DNA from: Capnocytophaga sp. oral taxon 338 str. F0234
GTDB taxonomy: Bacteria; Bacteroidota; Bacteroidia; Flavobacteriales; Flavobacteriaceae
Reading direction: 5' to 3'
Length of the DNA: 64,000 bases
Assembly (NCBI RefSeq): GCF_000192225.1
Contig: NZ_GL872413.1
Coordinates: forward strand, 2,012,567-2,076,566
Both the position numbers and the translations under genes were made by a program. Each line of letters begins with the position of its first letter. Within the stretch, counting starts at the first letter, position 1. The notes under the pieces were generated by a model, which saw only the letters and a program-made list of their open reading frames with translations, ran no database searches and was not told the origin of the DNA. Below are positions 1-8,849 of the stretch, piece after piece.

Positions 1-101
1 CACTACTCTAATATCTTATCCTTGACTATTGCTTCTAATTCCTAATATCTGAGGAACTGATAGAAATTTTTAGTCAATCTCTCGCTCGCCAGAATATTAT
101 T

Positions 102-716
102 TTATCGTTTATTCCCATAATCCGCCGGTATCTCTCCCCAAAGTTGGGTCTCCCACTTAAGGATTGGATTGCGATAGCTATGGGTGTACAGCCACTTCTC
201 CGCACGAGCGATCAGGTCAAAAACTTTCTTATTGGCATGCTCTGGAACAAGCTTGGTCTTACATTTTTTTTGTTTTACCCAAGAAATAGCTATTTTACTA
301 TCAGAATAAATAATACGCTCCCCCTCTTCCTGTGATAATAGGGCAAGAGCATGAACAATAGCTAAGAATTCCCCTATGTTGTTTGTTGCCTGTAAGAAAG
401 GACCTTGTGAGAAGAGAATTTCCTCTGTAGTAAGGTCTATTCCTCGATAATACATAGTGCCAGGATTACCACTACAGGCGGCATCCACTGCTATACTGTT
501 AGGGTTATATTCCTCGTATGTAAATATAGGCTTAACCTCCTTCTTACCCCAATAGAGACTATAATCTTCCTTAATAGCTTTTTCAGCTAATTCTTTAGTA
601 GGAAATGACTTATATCTGGCTGTAGGATAGCCTGAGATACTTTTCTTACACTCTTCCCAAGAGGAGAACACACCTACTTGATATCCTTTCCATACAACAT
701 AGTATTTTTTCGTCAT
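102..716 (-). CDS. rnhA: Ribonuclease HI with N-terminal viroplasmin-like domain
   Basis: This is an RNase HI that removes the RNA strand of RNA-DNA hybrids in the cytoplasm. Residues 3-45 form the small viroplasmin/caulimovirus-type hybrid-binding domain (KKYYVVWKG start, then the FPTKELAEKA segment). Residues 73-204 are the RNase H fold, with the four acidic catalytic residues visible as D78 (AVDAACSGNPG), E116 (NNIGEFLAI), D139 (IYSDSKIA) and D199 (PADYGNKR). The 204 aa length fits the bacterial two-domain form. Its ATG overlaps the stop of the upstream methyltransferase gene by 4 bases, so the two are probably translated together. The domain assignment is secure. Confidence 0.93.
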   Translation of the reverse strand: MTKKYYVVWKGYQVGVFSSWEECKKSISGYPTARYKSFPTKELAEKAIKEDYSLYWGKKEVKPIFTYEEYNPNSIAVDAACSGNPGTMYYRGIDLTTEEILFSQGPFLQATNNIGEFLAIVHALALLSQEEGERIIYSDSKIAISWVKQKKCKTKLVPEHANKKVFDLIARAEKWLYTHSYRNPILKWETQLWGEIPADYGNKR

Positions 717-1378
717 AACTTCTTTGTTGAATAATATCGGGATAAGACATCTGTAAGGCTACGGACAGAGTTTTTTGTCCACTGTAATTGCAATAATAAT
801 TCTTCTTCTTTCGAAAGTCTCCAATTAATAGAAGATTTTCGCAATTTATTAGTAAGATACTGTAAAATTATTGCTACACTTACTGAAATATTAAGGCTTT
901 CTGTAAACCCTACCATAGGAATTGTAAGGAATTCATCTGCTTGGGAGATTACCTCCTGAGAAAGTCCATCTCTCTCTGTACCAAAAAAGAAAGCACTTTT
1001 AGCATCAATATTAAAATGTTCCAAAGGAATTGCTGAAGGAGCAGGAACCGTTGCCACTATTCTATAGCCCTGTAACTTAAGTTCCTCTATACAGGATTGT
1101 GTGTTAGAATAGCGCTTAATAGTTACCCATTTCTCAGCACCCATGGCAATTTTGGAATCTAAGCGCTTTCCATATTTTTTTTCTATAATATGAGTTGTCT
1201 GTACTCCAAAGACCTCACAAGTACGGACTACCGCACTTGTGTTATGCATTTGAAAAATATCCTCTATAGCTACTGTAAAGTACTGAGTCCTTTGTGCAAG
1301 TATTTGGGAGAATCGTTCCTTACGCTCCTGTGTAATGAACCCCTCTAAATAAGTAAGCAAATGTTGTTCTTCAATCAT
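713..1378 (-). CDS. trmH: TrmH-family tRNA/rRNA 2'-O-methyltransferase
   Basis: SPOUT-class (SpoU/TrmH) SAM-dependent RNA ribose methyltransferase. The three family motifs are present: motif 1 HNTSAVVRTCEVFG near residues 45-58, motif 2 FFFGTERDGLS near 131-141, and motif 3 IPMVGFTESLNISVSVA near 152-168. The family's typical product is Gm18 in tRNA, and the N-terminal segment with ERFSQILAQRT also fits TrmH rather than RlmB. The exact target base is inferred from family resemblance. Its stop overlaps the rnhA start (ATGA-type overlap), suggesting one transcript. Confidence 0.85.
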   Translation of the reverse strand: MIEEQHLLTYLEGFITQERKERFSQILAQRTQYFTVAIEDIFQMHNTSAVVRTCEVFGVQTTHIIEKKYGKRLDSKIAMGAEKWVTIKRYSNTQSCIEELKLQGYRIVATVPAPSAIPLEHFNIDAKSAFFFGTERDGLSQEVISQADEFLTIPMVGFTESLNISVSVAIILQYLTNKLRKSSINWRLSKEEELLLQLQWTKNSVRSLTDVLSRYYSTKKL

Positions 1379-1392
1379 AATACCATATATTT

Positions 1393-2586
1393 TTAATATT
1401 TTTGCCTACAAAAAAACGATACAATTTTATTCTTTATTCTATAAAAAAGGATTCTTGTATATTGGTTTGCTTTTTTGAAGAAGAGTAATATTTTTTCGCT
1501 TACAAAATCTATTTTTTCATCTATTAAAGCTTCTTTCCTAGTATAAATAAATGTGAAAAAGATAGTTACTAAGATAAAAAGAATTGCGCCTATCACTGCC
1601 TGCCAGGGTGAAAGCCTATGATAGAAGAAACGATATAACCCTAATCCTGTAAAACTACCATAGAGAATGATATAATGAATAACATATACAGTGAGTGTAT
1701 TTTGACCTACTTTCTGCAAACGAGCAGAAGTAGTAACTCCTCTCAATAACATAAAAATAGCAAAGAAGAGAAGCACATTTCCTATTCGCTTTATTAGATA
1801 ATCTCCATTGGCAATTAACTGTAATGTATGTGAATGCATCATTTGAGCTATCTCCCCAATCCATAAGGGAAAAAACAATAGAATTATCCCTAATATAATA
1901 TACCATAGAATAGCATTACGATAAAGATGAGGATATGCTCTGTTTTTATAGAATAAATAACCCATAAACCCTCCCAAAGAAGCATAGCCAAACCATGGGA
2001 AAATAGTAAATACAGATCCATTAATCTTCGTAAAATAATTAGCTACAAATATAGGTAAGTACTGGTATGTAAGATGTCCATAAATAGGTTCAAAAACAAA
2101 TAAAACAAAAGTAATTCCTAATAATATAATAGGCAGAAGGTACCCTCTTCTTTTATAAGTAAATAGATAAATAGCAATAAGGAATAAGAGAGATAACCCA
2201 ATACAGTGAAGCACATCTACCATTCTGACATTCATATCTGTATAATCAGAAAAGATATTGAACAAATTAGTCCTTAGCAAGTAAGCAATGATAATAAGTG
2301 AAATTCCCCGCCGAATTCCTTTTTGTACACGTATATGTTTCCACCCCATTTTTTCCGGATTTTGTTCTTTAATAAGCAAATAGGTAAAGATAAATCCTGA
2401 AACTGTAAAGAATACTGGAGCTGTCATCCCCCTAATATAAAGCCATGTAGCAAAAAGTAAATTGTTTTCATCACGATATTCAGGAGCCAATAAGCCATCA
2501 ATAAAATGTCCCTCAAGCATCATGCAAATAGCAAAAGCTCGAATGACATCAATAAAGACTAATCGTGAAGTAGTTGGTTTCATCAT
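1393..2586 (-). CDS. Polytopic membrane protein, DUF1624 / HGSNAT-like acyltransferase family
   Basis: A 397 aa protein with about ten predicted membrane helices, starting with RLVFIDVIRAFAICMMLEGH, a motif typical of the DUF1624/heparan-glucosaminide N-acetyltransferase-like group. The conserved H near residue 27 in helix 1 fits an acyl-transfer role across the membrane, possibly on cell-envelope sugars. The substrate cannot be read from the sequence. The start codon overlaps the stop of the upstream MBL hydrolase (TAATG arrangement), so the two are translationally coupled. The C terminus is a basic, Phe/Lys/Tyr-rich tail likely to be cytoplasmic. Confidence 0.7.
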   Translation of the reverse strand: MMKPTTSRLVFIDVIRAFAICMMLEGHFIDGLLAPEYRDENNLLFATWLYIRGMTAPVFFTVSGFIFTYLLIKEQNPEKMGWKHIRVQKGIRRGISLIIIAYLLRTNLFNIFSDYTDMNVRMVDVLHCIGLSLLFLIAIYLFTYKRRGYLLPIILLGITFVLFVFEPIYGHLTYQYLPIFVANYFTKINGSVFTIFPWFGYASLGGFMGYLFYKNRAYPHLYRNAILWYIILGIILLFFPLWIGEIAQMMHSHTLQLIANGDYLIKRIGNVLLFFAIFMLLRGVTTSARLQKVGQNTLTVYVIHYIILYGSFTGLGLYRFFYHRLSPWQAVIGAILFILVTIFFTFIYTRKEALIDEKIDFVSEKILLFFKKANQYTRILFYRIKNKIVSFFCRQKY

Positions 2587-3230
2587 TAATTAGCTTGTAA
2601 AAAAGGATTAAGTTGCTTTTCCTCTCCTATAGTAGTGGTCATACCATGACCACTATACACTTGAGTTTGCTCAGGTAAGGAAAACAACTGAGTACGAATG
2701 CTCGTAAGGAGTTGTTGGTAGTTCCCTTTATAGAGGTCTGTACGTCCTATACTTCTATGGAATAGGGCATCTCCAGAGATAATCATTGCTTGACTTTCTA
2801 TATAAAAAGCAATACTTCCGGGCGAATGTCCTGGTACAAAACGTATAGTAATAGGAATCCCTTCCAGGGACAAAGTTGTTTTTTCATCTATAAATGTGTA
2901 CTGTCCTTCAAAGGCAGGGAAGTCAAAACCAAAAAGTCGTGCATCTTGAGGATTTCTCTCTAATACTTCCTTCTCTGCAACATGCAGATGAATAGGTACA
3001 GAAAAAGTATCATAAGCCCATTGCAAACCAAAAACATGGTCAATATGTGCATGAGTAAGCAAAATTCTCTCAATAGTAAGTTTCTTCTGCTTAATAAAAT
3101 CCCTCAGCATAACTTCCTCACTATGGCTAAAACAGCCTGGATCTATAAGGAAAGCTGCTCCTTGAGGAGCATATAATATATAGGTGTTTTCTGAAAACGG
3201 ATTAAATGTAAATTGTTGTAAAATAAGCAT
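2586..3230 (-). CDS. MBL-fold metallo-hydrolase (glyoxalase II-like)
   Basis: A 214 aa metallo-beta-lactamase-fold hydrolase. The zinc signature HAHIDH is seen at residues 60-65, with later ligands in VPGHSPGS, SGDALFHRSIGR and YSGHGMTT. Length and the short C terminus fit the glyoxalase II-like/YcbL group, which hydrolyses thioesters such as acyl-glutathione or related compounds. The true substrate is not determinable. It is the first gene of a minus-strand pair with the DUF1624 protein. A promoter-like TATCTTTG with upstream TTG lies about 35 bases 5' of the start. Confidence 0.85.
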   Translation of the reverse strand: MLILQQFTFNPFSENTYILYAPQGAAFLIDPGCFSHSEEVMLRDFIKQKKLTIERILLTHAHIDHVFGLQWAYDTFSVPIHLHVAEKEVLERNPQDARLFGFDFPAFEGQYTFIDEKTTLSLEGIPITIRFVPGHSPGSIAFYIESQAMIISGDALFHRSIGRTDLYKGNYQQLLTSIRTQLFSLPEQTQVYSGHGMTTTIGEEKQLNPFLQAN

Positions 3231-3264
3231 TTTTACTATAATAACTATGTATATTTTTTGCGTG

Positions 3265-3295
3265 CAAAGATACTATATTTTAGAAATACTACCAA
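3265..3295 (-). promoter_or_regulatory. Bacteroidota-type promoter for the MBL hydrolase gene
   Basis: Read on the minus strand: TTG (3295-3293), 20 bases, then TATCTTTG (3272-3265). This fits the Bacteroidota housekeeping consensus TTTG-N19-TAnnTTTG. It is divergent from, and close to, the plus-strand promoter at 3323-3330. Confidence 0.6.
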
Positions 3296-3322
3296 TACCT
3301 TATTCTTTAAAAAAAATTTTTG

Positions 3323-3330
3323 TAATTTTG
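3323..3330 (+). promoter_or_regulatory. -7 element (TAATTTTG) for the BtrH-like gene
   Basis: TAATTTTG matches TAnnTTTG and lies 18 bases before the ATG at 3348. It sits inside the longer open frame that begins at 3258, so that longer start would lie upstream of the transcript. This favours 3348 as the start. The -33 box is not clear. Confidence 0.5.
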
Positions 3331-3347
3331 CCCCCTATTATCAAGAT

Positions 3348-4343
3348 ATGCAATTAGAATTTGAACACAAGCAATCTGCTCACTGTGAGAATGGAGTTGC
3401 TTCTAATTTATTGAAATACTATGGATTAGATATTAGTGAGCCTATGGTTTTTGGAATTGGTTCTGGTCTCTTATTTTTTTATTTTCCTTGGATAAAAGTC
3501 AATCAAGCACCTGTCATTAGCTACCGTACCATGCCTGGACAGATTTTTTCAAAAGTGGCAAAGCGTTTAGGATTTCAGATAAAAAGACAAAAATTTTCCT
3601 CAAAAGCAACAGCTCAAAGAGTTTTAGACCAAACCCTTCAAAAAGGAATCCCCGTAGGGTTGCAAGTAGGAGTTTTTCATCTTCCCTACTTTCCCGATCA
3701 ATACCGTTTTCACTTTAATGCGCACAACCTTGTTGTATATGGTAAGAAAGGGGATACTTATCTTATTAGTGATCCTGTTATAGAACACCCTACCCAACTA
3801 AGTTCACAGGAGCTCGAGAAAGTACGTTTTGCCAAAGGCGTCTTGTCCCCCAAGGGGCATATATACTACCCAACTCATTTACCTGAATCTTTCTCCTTAG
3901 AAAAAGCTATTGTTCAAGGAATTAAGAACACTTGCAATTGGATGCTCTCCCCTATACCTATTGTAGGGGTAAAAGCAATAGAACGTGTAAGCAAAGACAT
4001 TCTAAAATGGCAAAAAAAATTAGGAAATAAAACTACCAATCATTATCTTGTTCAAATGATACGTATGCAGGAAGAAATTGGTACAGGAGGAGGTGGATTT
4101 CGCTTTATCTATGGTGCCTTTTTACAGGAAGCCTCTGAGATTCTAAAAAATGAAAGATTGAAAGAACTCTCACAAGAAATTACTCAGATAGGAGACCTTT
4201 GGCGTGACTTTGCCGTAGTGATAGCTCGTCTCTACAAGAATCGTAATAATACGCTCAATGTATATGAGGATATCTCACAAAGATTATATTTAATAGCTCA
4301 ACGTGAAAAATCCTTTTTTAAAAAACTTAAAAAGGAAATATAA
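3348..4343 (+). CDS. BtrH N-terminal-domain / DUF4872-like protein
   Basis: A 331 aa soluble protein. Residues 1-140 resemble the BtrH N-terminal domain (papain-like fold used for acyl transfer in butirosin biosynthesis): HCENGVASNLLKYYG near residue 12 carries the candidate nucleophilic Cys, and HFNAHNLVVYG plus ISDPV fit the His and Asp region. Residues from about 170 onward, including GTGGGGFRFIYGAFLQEA, resemble the DUF4872 domain that often follows. In Bacteroidota such proteins occur singly or near lipid or pigment genes. The substrate here is unknown. ATG 3348 is preferred to the upstream start at 3258 because a -7 promoter motif lies between them. The next gene follows after about 45 bases. 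Confidence 0.65.
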   Translation: MQLEFEHKQSAHCENGVASNLLKYYGLDISEPMVFGIGSGLLFFYFPWIKVNQAPVISYRTMPGQIFSKVAKRLGFQIKRQKFSSKATAQRVLDQTLQKGIPVGLQVGVFHLPYFPDQYRFHFNAHNLVVYGKKGDTYLISDPVIEHPTQLSSQELEKVRFAKGVLSPKGHIYYPTHLPESFSLEKAIVQGIKNTCNWMLSPIPIVGVKAIERVSKDILKWQKKLGNKTTNHYLVQMIRMQEEIGTGGGGFRFIYGAFLQEASEILKNERLKELSQEITQIGDLWRDFAVVIARLYKNRNNTLNVYEDISQRLYLIAQREKSFFKKLKKEI

Positions 4344-4356
4344 TCACTATTTTATC

Positions 4357-4364
4357 TATTTTTG
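4357..4364 (+). promoter_or_regulatory. -7 element (TATTTTTG) before the Gcr-like gene
   Basis: TATTTTTG fits TAnnTTTG and lies 24 bases upstream of ATG 4389. It overlaps the alternative TTG start at 4362, which argues against that start. No convincing -33 box is seen. Confidence 0.4.
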
Positions 4365-4388
4365 TACTGTAAAAAACTATCCATTTGT

Positions 4389-6410
4389 ATGATAAAAACA
4401 AAAAAACAATATAGTGTAAAAGAAGTCTTTGAAACACATATAAAGGGAGAAGCGCTTCTTCCTCATAATGAATTACATTTATTATATGATTTAGTTCGTT
4501 ATTTCCGCCCTAAAAGAGCAAGCCATACTATTTCTTTGTTAGAACTTATTGGCTACCTACAGGAGCATCCTTCCCATTGTAGGATTCTATCAGATTATAT
4601 TAAGAACTTACTTTCCAATCGTCACTTTGGGCGAATGATATCCGAAGTAGGTATTTTACAAGATTCTAGCTTTTTCTATGAATTAAGAAAACGTATCATG
4701 GAAAAATTCATTCCTTTTCAACCTGAAAAGGACACACTGCAATATGTGCTAAATCAAGTATTTTATAGAGCTTCTGATTATATATGGCTTGAAAAGATAG
4801 ATCATAATGAATATCGTTCCTTGTTTGAACTGTTAAATTTTACGGATATTTTTGCTTCTGAACAAACTTCATCTTACGGGCTTAATCAATTGTGTAATGC
4901 TATTGGGCTTATTACCCAGCGTATGAGTGGTCGCTCATTGGAGTCGGATATTATCTATATGGTACCTGAATATGGATATTTAGAAAGTCCTTTTTTGAGC
5001 TTTGAACGCGAGTTTGAAGGAGTACGTGAAAATCTTCTTCATGGGGAACCTCTCCAAGAGAATAACATCAATTATAAGCAACTTATGGTACTTTTTCGTC
5101 AGTGTCAAGATTTTGTACAACATGCTTATAAAAATACTTCTAAGTATGGAATTACCATGCGAGTCAATCAGGGACTTCTTCGTATTAACCAACAATTAGC
5201 ACGGGTAAAAATACTTATAGATTTGTTAGTTGTCAATACCAAAAAAGATAAGATAGATAACACTATCTGTATGGCACTCAAACTAATAGAATATAACTGC
5301 TATAAGAATAATATTCGCTCCTTTATCAAGGAAAGTACCCAAACAGTTGCCTATGAAATCACTCAGTTCAATGCCTCTACCGGAGAGAAATATATCACTG
5401 AGACAGCTAAAGACTACTTTAAGATGCTACGAGCAAGTCTTGGTGCAGGATTTATTGTTGGTTTCTTATGTATTTTCAAGATACTCTTCCATAAGGTAGA
5501 TACTAGTGAATTTGGACATGCTTTTCTTTATAGTATGAACTATGCCTTTGGCTTTATCCTCATCTATCTCACAGGTTCCGCATTAGCCACCAAACAACCT
5601 TCTATGACAGCAACTACAGTGGCTCGTGTAGTGGAAGAAGGGATGAAGAAACAAAGTAAAGAAGAAGATAAGCACAGTGAATTTGCTGAATTCTTTGCTC
5701 GCTTATGGCGCTCTCAGTTTATTGCTTTCGTAGGGAATGTTATTATGGCTTTTGGGGTTGCCCTATTACTTGTATGGGGAATAGACAAGTTCTTGGGGGA
5801 AAATATTGTAGCTCATAGTTGGGAGAAATTGCTTTCCGATGCCAGTCCTGCCCATTCCAAACTTATTTTACATGCGGCTATTGCTGGTGTTTTTCTCTTC
5901 ATTTCAGGAATTATTGCGGGGAATGTTTCTAATAATCAAAAACATAACCAAATTGCCTATCGTATAGAAGAACATCCTTTCTTAAAACGAATGATTGGCA
6001 CTTCAAAATCTAAAAAATTAGGACTCTGGATAGCACATAAGTATCCTGGTATTATCTCCAACTTCTGGTTTGGGGTATTTATGGGCAGTACCTTCTCTAT
6101 AGGAAGTTTCTTGGGGCTTGACCTGGATATCCGTCACATTACTTTTGTTAGTGGAAATATAGCTATGGGACTCTATGGTACACATTTTTATCTGATTTGG
6201 AGTATGTGGATATGGATTTTTATTGGGCTAATCATTGTTGGTTTTATCAATTTTATTGTCAGTTTTGGACTCTCTATTTGGATAGCATTCCGTTCAAGAA
6301 ACATCCCTTCTCCGGAAGTCTTTTCTCTTATTAAAGCTGTTTTCAGGCATTTGAAAAAAGCCCCTATGAGTTTTATCTTTCCTCCTAAACAAAAAAAGAA
6401 ACTACTGTAG
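4389..6410 (+). CDS. Polytopic membrane protein of the 'SpecificRecomb/Gcr' family
   Basis: A 673 aa protein. The N-terminal half (about 330 residues) is soluble and helical. The C-terminal half has about six or seven membrane helices, including the family-like loop with TATTVARVVEEGMKK and a later GNVSNNQKHNQIAYRI motif. Databases usually name this family (PF10136) 'site-specific recombinase', but no tyrosine- or serine-recombinase catalytic motif is visible and the membrane topology speaks against it. Function is unknown. ATG 4389 is chosen because a TATTTTTG -7 element overlaps the longer alternative start at 4362. It lies between the BtrH-like gene and lpxK on the same strand, which weakly suggests an envelope role. 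Confidence 0.7.
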   Translation: MIKTKKQYSVKEVFETHIKGEALLPHNELHLLYDLVRYFRPKRASHTISLLELIGYLQEHPSHCRILSDYIKNLLSNRHFGRMISEVGILQDSSFFYELRKRIMEKFIPFQPEKDTLQYVLNQVFYRASDYIWLEKIDHNEYRSLFELLNFTDIFASEQTSSYGLNQLCNAIGLITQRMSGRSLESDIIYMVPEYGYLESPFLSFEREFEGVRENLLHGEPLQENNINYKQLMVLFRQCQDFVQHAYKNTSKYGITMRVNQGLLRINQQLARVKILIDLLVVNTKKDKIDNTICMALKLIEYNCYKNNIRSFIKESTQTVAYEITQFNASTGEKYITETAKDYFKMLRASLGAGFIVGFLCIFKILFHKVDTSEFGHAFLYSMNYAFGFILIYLTGSALATKQPSMTATTVARVVEEGMKKQSKEEDKHSEFAEFFARLWRSQFIAFVGNVIMAFGVALLLVWGIDKFLGENIVAHSWEKLLSDASPAHSKLILHAAIAGVFLFISGIIAGNVSNNQKHNQIAYRIEEHPFLKRMIGTSKSKKLGLWIAHKYPGIISNFWFGVFMGSTFSIGSFLGLDLDIRHITFVSGNIAMGLYGTHFYLIWSMWIWIFIGLIIVGFINFIVSFGLSIWIAFRSRNIPSPEVFSLIKAVFRHLKKAPMSFIFPPKQKKKLL

Positions 6411-6437
6411 AATTCCTCTTTTCTATCAAATAACCTT

Positions 6438-7451
6438 ATGAAAATATTGAGATATTTACTTTTCCCCTTTGCTTTCCTTTATGGATTAGGAGTTCGTTTG
6501 CGTCATTTTCTATATGATCATCATCTGCTCAAGTCCAAAAGTTATCCGCTCCCTATCATCTGTGTAGGAAATTTAACCGTAGGAGGGACAGGGAAAACAC
6601 CTATGATTGAATACCTGGTACGCCTTATTGGGGAGGAACATGTAGCTATCCTAAGCCGTGGATACAAGCGCAAGACCAGAGGTTTTTCTCTTGCAAACAA
6701 CCTCTCCTCTGCCTTAAGCTTAGGAGATGAACCTTATCAGTTTCATCGCAAATTTCCTCAAAGCAAAATAGCTGTATGTGAAAGTCGCGCCACAGGAATA
6801 GAAACTTTATTAGCTCATTACACCCCAAAGGTAATTCTCTTGGACGATGCTATGCAACATCGAGGAGTTCAAGCAGGGCTTACACTACTACTCACCTCCT
6901 ACCCTACCTTGTATACAAAAGATTTTCTGCTCCCTGTTGGCAACCTCAGAGATGTAACTCAACGTTCAAAAGCGGCACAGGTTATTATTGTTACCAAATG
7001 TCCTTCTCTTTCCAAGGAAGAACAACAAAAGATCCTTAAGGAACTCAATCCCTTCCCCTATCAAAAAGTATTTTTCACAGGGATTCATTATAGTGAAATG
7101 GTATATACAAATAATGATAATAGGATTCCTCTAACTAATTTTATACAAACTCCCTTTACTTTGGTAACAGGAATTGCTAATCCCCTTCCTTTAGTACATT
7201 TTCTAAAAGGAGAAAATGCTTCTTTTGAGCATTTGCAATACAATGATCATCACCATTTTTCAGCCAAAGAAATACAATTTTTGCAAGAAAAAAGGAAGAT
7301 CCTCACTACCGAAAAGGATTTTGTTCGGTTATCAGAGTATCTTCCTGAAATTTTTTATCTTCCCATTGAAACTTATTTCCTATCAGAAACCGCTCAAGAG
7401 GACTTTAATACCATTATAAAAAGCTATATCTCAAATAATAAGCGATCATAG
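6438..7451 (+). CDS. lpxK: Tetraacyldisaccharide 4'-kinase (lipid A biosynthesis)
   Basis: LpxK phosphorylates the 4' position of the lipid A disaccharide precursor at the inner membrane. The 337 aa protein has an N-terminal membrane-anchor helix (residues 1-20), then the family P-loop GNLTVGGTGKTP at 44-55. Further on are SRGYKRKTRG near 75, LLDDAMQHR near 135 and the LTTEKDFVRL motif near 290, all typical of LpxK. The length is normal. It is the last gene of a plus-strand run and ends 11 bases from the convergent permease gene. Confidence 0.95.
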   Translation: MKILRYLLFPFAFLYGLGVRLRHFLYDHHLLKSKSYPLPIICVGNLTVGGTGKTPMIEYLVRLIGEEHVAILSRGYKRKTRGFSLANNLSSALSLGDEPYQFHRKFPQSKIAVCESRATGIETLLAHYTPKVILLDDAMQHRGVQAGLTLLLTSYPTLYTKDFLLPVGNLRDVTQRSKAAQVIIVTKCPSLSKEEQQKILKELNPFPYQKVFFTGIHYSEMVYTNNDNRIPLTNFIQTPFTLVTGIANPLPLVHFLKGENASFEHLQYNDHHHFSAKEIQFLQEKRKILTTEKDFVRLSEYLPEIFYLPIETYFLSETAQEDFNTIIKSYISNNKRS

Positions 7452-7462
7452 GAGATTCTTTA

Positions 7463-8707
7463 TTACCCTCTATTCTCATATCGCATAGCAGCTACTGGTT
7501 CTATCTTAGATGCTTTGTGTGCTGGGAAAGTACCTGCAAAGATACCCGAAAGCACCATAATAAAGACTGCCAAGGAGGCAATACCCATATCTATTTCTGT
7601 AGTTTTCAGTAAGCCCATACCACCCGTAGCCGTAAGAACCATATTGACAACTTTAAGTACCCCTACCCCCAAGAACATCCCCATCAACCCCGAAGCTAAG
7701 GTAATAATCAGTGCTTCCAAGAGTACTTGTATAGTAATATGGTAAGGAGTAGCTCCTATGGCCATACGCAAACCAAATTCATTGGTACGCTCCTTGACTA
7801 CAATAAATAGAATATTAGTTATACTCACAATCCCACTAATAAGGAAACATAGTCCCACTATCCAAATAAAAATGCTGATACCCGTAAAAATACTATTAGC
7901 ACTAGATATTTCTTCCTCGAAAGCGCGTACATAGACCGCATTAGGATCACTTTCATCAAAACGCAGATTACGTGCCAAGTAATTGGTTATTTTTATTGAA
8001 AAATCGGAGATAGAGATTTGTGCATCATCACTTAAATAGAGCGCAAAAGTAGACATATTGGGGGCATCTTGAATATTGCAAGTAAAGCTCGGAAAAGGTA
8101 CAAATATGTCTGATTCAACTCTTTGACTCACCATATCATCATTTTTCATCACCCCTATCACACGGTAATACACCCCTCCTACATCAATGAGTTTGTCCAA
8201 AGGATTGTCATTGAGGAAGAGCTTAGTGGCCACCTTTTTCCCTATAATAGCCACATTGCGCACTTTTCTGTCGTCCATGAGATTAAAAGGGCGGCTGCCT
8301 TCTATCATCTTGAAGTTGGAGAAAGACCAATACTCATGGGTGAGCCCTGTTACAGAGGTATAGTAGTTCCTCTTCCCAAAAATAGCATTTTTAGAAACAG
8401 AAGTTCTTGGTGAAAGTCCCTCTATTTCGGGAAATCTTCGCCTGATATCTTCCAAGAGGTATTTGTTGAAGAAAATTCGCCTTCCCTCTTGCATATTTTT
8501 ATACTTCATAGAGGTTTCCCCTCCCCAAACGAAAATAGACTTAGGGGCAAAGCTCTTAAGCAGGTCTTGCACCCCATATTCTACTCCCTTACCTACCCCC
8601 AAGAGGAGTACCAAGATAAAAATTCCCCACATAATCCCAAAGCCGGACATAAAAGTACGGACTCTGTTTTGCTGTATAGAATGAATGATTTCACGCAATG
8701 TTTCCAC
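7463..8707 (-). CDS. MacB/FtsX-type ABC transporter permease, copy 1 (promoter-distal)
   Basis: A 414 aa permease of the MacB class: N-terminal helix (about 20-42), a large periplasmic MacB-core domain (about 45-270), then three C-terminal FtsX helices with NEFGLRMAIGATP and GIFAGTFPAHKASKIEP. No ATPase gene is adjacent. I take the GTG at 8707 as the start because it aligns with the ATG of the sister copy at 10094 and both lie 63 bases from the equivalent promoter position. An alternative upstream GTG at 8750-8752 would add 15 residues. It is a tandem duplicate of 8850-10094 with identical length. Confidence 0.85.
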   Translation of the reverse strand: METLREIIHSIQQNRVRTFMSGFGIMWGIFILVLLLGVGKGVEYGVQDLLKSFAPKSIFVWGGETSMKYKNMQEGRRIFFNKYLLEDIRRRFPEIEGLSPRTSVSKNAIFGKRNYYTSVTGLTHEYWSFSNFKMIEGSRPFNLMDDRKVRNVAIIGKKVATKLFLNDNPLDKLIDVGGVYYRVIGVMKNDDMVSQRVESDIFVPFPSFTCNIQDAPNMSTFALYLSDDAQISISDFSIKITNYLARNLRFDESDPNAVYVRAFEEEISSANSIFTGISIFIWIVGLCFLISGIVSITNILFIVVKERTNEFGLRMAIGATPYHITIQVLLEALIITLASGLMGMFLGVGVLKVVNMVLTATGGMGLLKTTEIDMGIASLAVFIMVLSGIFAGTFPAHKASKIEPVAAMRYENRG

Positions 8708-8849
8708 GATATTGTAGTTATTAGTTGGTTTATCCTTTTCTTTACAAAACACAATATTATTTGGTAGGGAAAAGTTACTACTTTTTGAGAAAATATCCGA
8801 ATAAAAGTAAGATTTTTTTCGCCCCCTTTCACCTATTCTTCACTCCTTC

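Noticed and set aside
4389-6410. A mobile element marked by the 'recombinase' family name
   Set aside because: No inverted repeats, target duplications or integrase motifs are present. The protein is a polytopic membrane protein.
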